A stretch of 64,000 bases of DNA from Echeneis naucrates. Taxonomy: Eukaryota > Chordata > Actinopteri > Carangiformes > Echeneidae. Positions within the stretch are counted from its first letter, which is position 1. Every line of letters begins with the position of its first letter. Below the pieces are notes generated by a model that was not told the origin of the DNA, did no database searches, and saw only the letters and a program-made list of their open reading frames with translations. Where the stretch lies: the NCBI RefSeq assembly GCF_900963305.1, contig NC_042525.1, forward strand, positions 3,249,921-3,313,920. The letters run 5' to 3'. Both the position numbers and the translations under genes were made by a program. Below are positions 61,587 to 64,000 of the stretch, in pieces.

Positions 61587-63027
61587 CTAAAGATCATTGA
61601 ATTCAAACCAGGTCAACCTGTATGAGGGAACTTCAGTAAATCCCAGTTCTTTTAACACCCTGATGTTGATCTCATGCTCCTGCTCTACAGAGCAGTAGAC
61701 TGGATAACCCTCAGCATGGAGTCTCCTGGCCAAAGTGATGGTCACCACTTTGGCGTAACCTTTCAGTCTGTGCTCCGGCAGAGTGTGCAACATCCCCATT
61801 CCACATCTGGAATAGGTGAGGATCCAGGACACAGGCTTCCTGTCTGCATCCAGCACACAGCAGGACGGGAAGTTTACAATCATGTTACGGATCATGTTTT
61901 TAGCTGCACCTCCCTTTCCAAACTTCCATGTTTGATTCAACAAATCGAGGTGAGATTCATCCAGAGAGCCGAGTGAGATCCCTGAACTGATGGAGAACAA
62001 CACACTATAAAAGCCAGATAACATTTTTGTCTCGAATTAGATTGAAGATACAGCTGCATAAATAGGCTTTACCTGTCTATAGAGGGAAGCCTGGACACGT
62101 CCTCTAGTGTCAACAAGCGAGAAGCCGATAATCTGTTGCTCCGTATCTTCTTGTCTGAGGCCACCGCTGTGAGTATATCCATGTGGCAAAGGTCCGTTCC
62201 TGGGACAGAAGCAAAAATTATTATTTTGAAAATGTATTTTGTATCACCAAGAAACCGTTTCATTTCACCAGAGTGAAATATTCCAGTTTAACTAATTATC
62301 TCCATCTTGCATTTAAATCTTCTGTATGAAAATGTGTATATATTTGTGACACAAAAACAATAACACAAATGTTGTCATATCACAGATTTTTCTATTGTTC
62401 AGTGTTGAATAATCACTCATAAGACAACAATGTGCAAAAATAAGAGTTAAATGAACGGACTAATATTATTATTGTGAGAGAAAATGAAACGAATGAATGA
62501 TGCTTGCTATTACCAATAAGCATGTACTTGGTCCAGTCAATGACAGAGGAGTTTTCTATAGTTTCCTTCAGAGCAGCTGGATCAGTTGTGAAAATCACCG
62601 TCTCTCTGAAGAGATCATCCTCCTGTAAGAAAGAAAAGACTTTAAGATCCTGAATGAAGACACATAATACACATAATCTTTGACAGTTATCTGTCCAGTT
62701 ACCTGTAAACACTGTGGTTTGCAGATAAACACTCTGAACTCTGGCCATTTGTCCACTATAAACTTCACAGGATCTGCTCTGACTCTCTTATTGAGGACCA
62801 AGGTGCCGTAAACCTGAAGAAATGAACCAAACAGCTTCATCATGATCCATCTGACAGTTTGATGAGTTATTTCTGAAGTACAGCACATTCAGCAGTGAGG
62901 ACAAAGCAGACCAGCAGCCATCATAAGTTTCCAGAAAAACAGAAAAAACACACACCATCTGTGATTTCGGTAAATATCTCCTCAGCTCCTCTTCAGCCTT
63001 TTCCAGCTGATGTCCGGTCAGTTCCAT
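61587..63027 (-). CDS. Glycine N-acyltransferase-like protein, copy 4 (272 aa)
   Basis: Five exons: 62956-63027, 62703-62813, 62514-62622, 62073-62199, 61587-61986; 819 bases in frame with intact splice sites. GLYAT N-terminal segments (VYGTLVLNKRV, FTTDPAALKETI) and the GNAT part (PSCCVLDADRKPVSWILTY, LPEHRLKGYAKVVTIT) are present, ending PSYRLTWFEFNDL. Exon 4 opens with TDLCHMDILTAVASDKKIRS, unlike any other copy, and the usual CHVMTLEDV reads SRLLTLEDV. The stretch from exon 1 to exon 2, intron included, is nearly the same as in copy 2. An ISRE-like site lies 98 bases upstream of the start. It is the most compact intact copy (1.44 kb) because its exon 4-3 intron is short. Confidence 0.92.
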
Positions 63028-63124
63028 GGCTGTGACTGTGGATGATACCGACCTGATCTGGAGACATTAAGGATCCCGGACCAGAAACAGCAAAAACAGA
63101 TCACAACTTCACTGCTGTGTTTTT

Positions 63125-63136
63125 AGTTTCACTTTT
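63125..63136 (-). promoter_or_regulatory. ISRE-like element of GLYAT-like copy 4
   Basis: The minus strand reads AAAAGTGAAACT, one base from the GAAANNGAAACT core. It starts 98 bases upstream of the start codon, in register with copies 1 and 2. Confidence 0.5.
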
Positions 63137-64000
63137 AAATCATCTGCTGTAAAGACGAATGTAAACCTCCTCCTCTGTGTTTTCTGAGCTCTGGTTGGTC
63201 TCCGTTGTTTTAAATCCAGAGTCATGCAGCAGGATAGATATCTTCCCTGCTCGGCTGATTGGGGCTGCTCCATTGGTTCCCCTGGCCCAATGACAGCAGA
63301 AGGCCATCTTATAAAGAGAAGAGGTGTCCATCTCGCGGTCTGTCACTCTTTGGCTTTGAGGGCACGCCCACTTCCGGTTTCAGATCAGGAAGTAGTGGCT
63401 GCACCGTTTGAGTTTGGTTGGAGCTACAACAGCACAGGCCAGCTTCCCCTTCTTTAACTGGTGTTAGTGAGTTTTTTTTTATAGTTTTTAAGAACTTGAA
63501 TGTTACAGTAAATAAATCAATATATTTTGTTCAAAACGAACAGCTCTGTCTCCCATTTCCCCATTCAGTACTGTTCCACTCACTCTGCCTGCCAACCATC
63601 ATCCCCTCATCAGCTCACTAAAGGTCATCACCAACTGTCCATCGTTAAAACTGAGGCAGCTCATGTCCCTTTTTTCTTTTTGACAGTCTGTTGCATGTGA
63701 GAAGTGTGTAACATGAGGACCTATACAGACTTCCCTTGCTAATAACACCATTCCTGTAGTGCAGCAAGAAGTGAGAAAGGTAAAGACGGAAATAAATGAT
63801 TCTTTATTTCATTATTGCCATGATTAAAGGATGAACAGCATACTGAGCATCAGACTAGTTGTCCACATTAGCTGAGGTACCACAACATTTGCTTTTCTAA
63901 CAGCCAGTCAGCCACTCTGTTAGACTTACTTTGCTCCTGGTCGTGGTGACAACATGGCCACAACCTTTTTCATAAAATATCAGTGATAATGATATGAGGA
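63137..64000. other. Right flank of the GLYAT-like cluster
   Basis: No gene can be supported. A possible minus-strand donor near 63924-63929 (TTACTT on the plus strand) follows a short open stretch, but it is too little to call an exon of a next gene. Confidence 0.4.

Noticed and set aside
61674-61976. Plus-strand open frames opposite GLYAT-like exon 5, repeated in all copies
   Set aside because: They recur because the exons are paralogous; they are shadows of the minus-strand coding sequence.
63915-63975. Possible minus-strand exon (VVAMLSPRPGA-like) followed by a GTAAGT donor
   Set aside because: Too short, no homology recognised, and the rest of any gene would lie outside the window.

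Overview
The window is vertebrate nuclear DNA, almost certainly from a ray-finned (teleost) fish. Genes are split by many short GT-AG introns, introns are rich in homopolymers and microsatellites, there is an L2-type fish LINE, and the order destrin/cofilin - rrbp1 - snx5 - mgme1 matches the block DSTN-RRBP1-SNX5-MGME1 on human chromosome 20p. I rebuilt the exon structures by reading splice sites and checking that exon lengths sum to an open frame. No expression data were available.

Region 1 (1-18.2 kb): three classical calpain large-subunit genes. One runs on the minus strand and is cut by the window start. Two run in tandem on the plus strand and are complete (700 and 699 residues). All three share the same exon lengths, the same Cys/His/Asn catalytic motifs and, in the two complete genes, the same 12-base microexon. 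Region 2 (19.4-22.1 kb): a four-exon ADF/cofilin-family gene at the destrin position, with two perfect CArG boxes upstream. Region 3 (23.8-37.3 kb, minus): a complete rrbp1 (p180) gene of 26 coding exons (1249 residues), with a 27-base minisatellite coding about 16 copies of a nine-residue Ala/Pro/Lys repeat. Region 4 (37.3-42.6 kb): a long stretch without a recognisable gene. Region 5 (42.6-51.2 kb): snx5 (minus, 395 residues) and mgme1 (plus, 346 residues), divergent around a shared promoter.

Region 6 (51.5-63.2 kb, minus): a tandem cluster of glycine N-acyltransferase-like genes. Three copies are intact (273, 271 and 272 residues). One is a broken 3' remnant whose upstream half is replaced by a 3.2-kb degenerate L2 LINE. 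The intact copies share a block of about 240 bp around exon 2 that looks identical even in its introns, while the start of exon 4 has diverged strongly. Each intact copy carries an interferon-response-like element exactly 98 bp upstream of its start codon. This cluster is the most interesting part of the window: it looks like a young, possibly interferon-responsive, diversifying acyltransferase family.

The housekeeping block links membrane and actin biology (a cofilin, the ER ribosome/microtubule anchor RRBP1, the endosomal coat protein SNX5) and mitochondrial DNA upkeep (MGME1). Nothing in the sequence suggests these act as one pathway; the linkage is inherited synteny. I see no tRNA, rRNA, CRISPR or prokaryotic feature.
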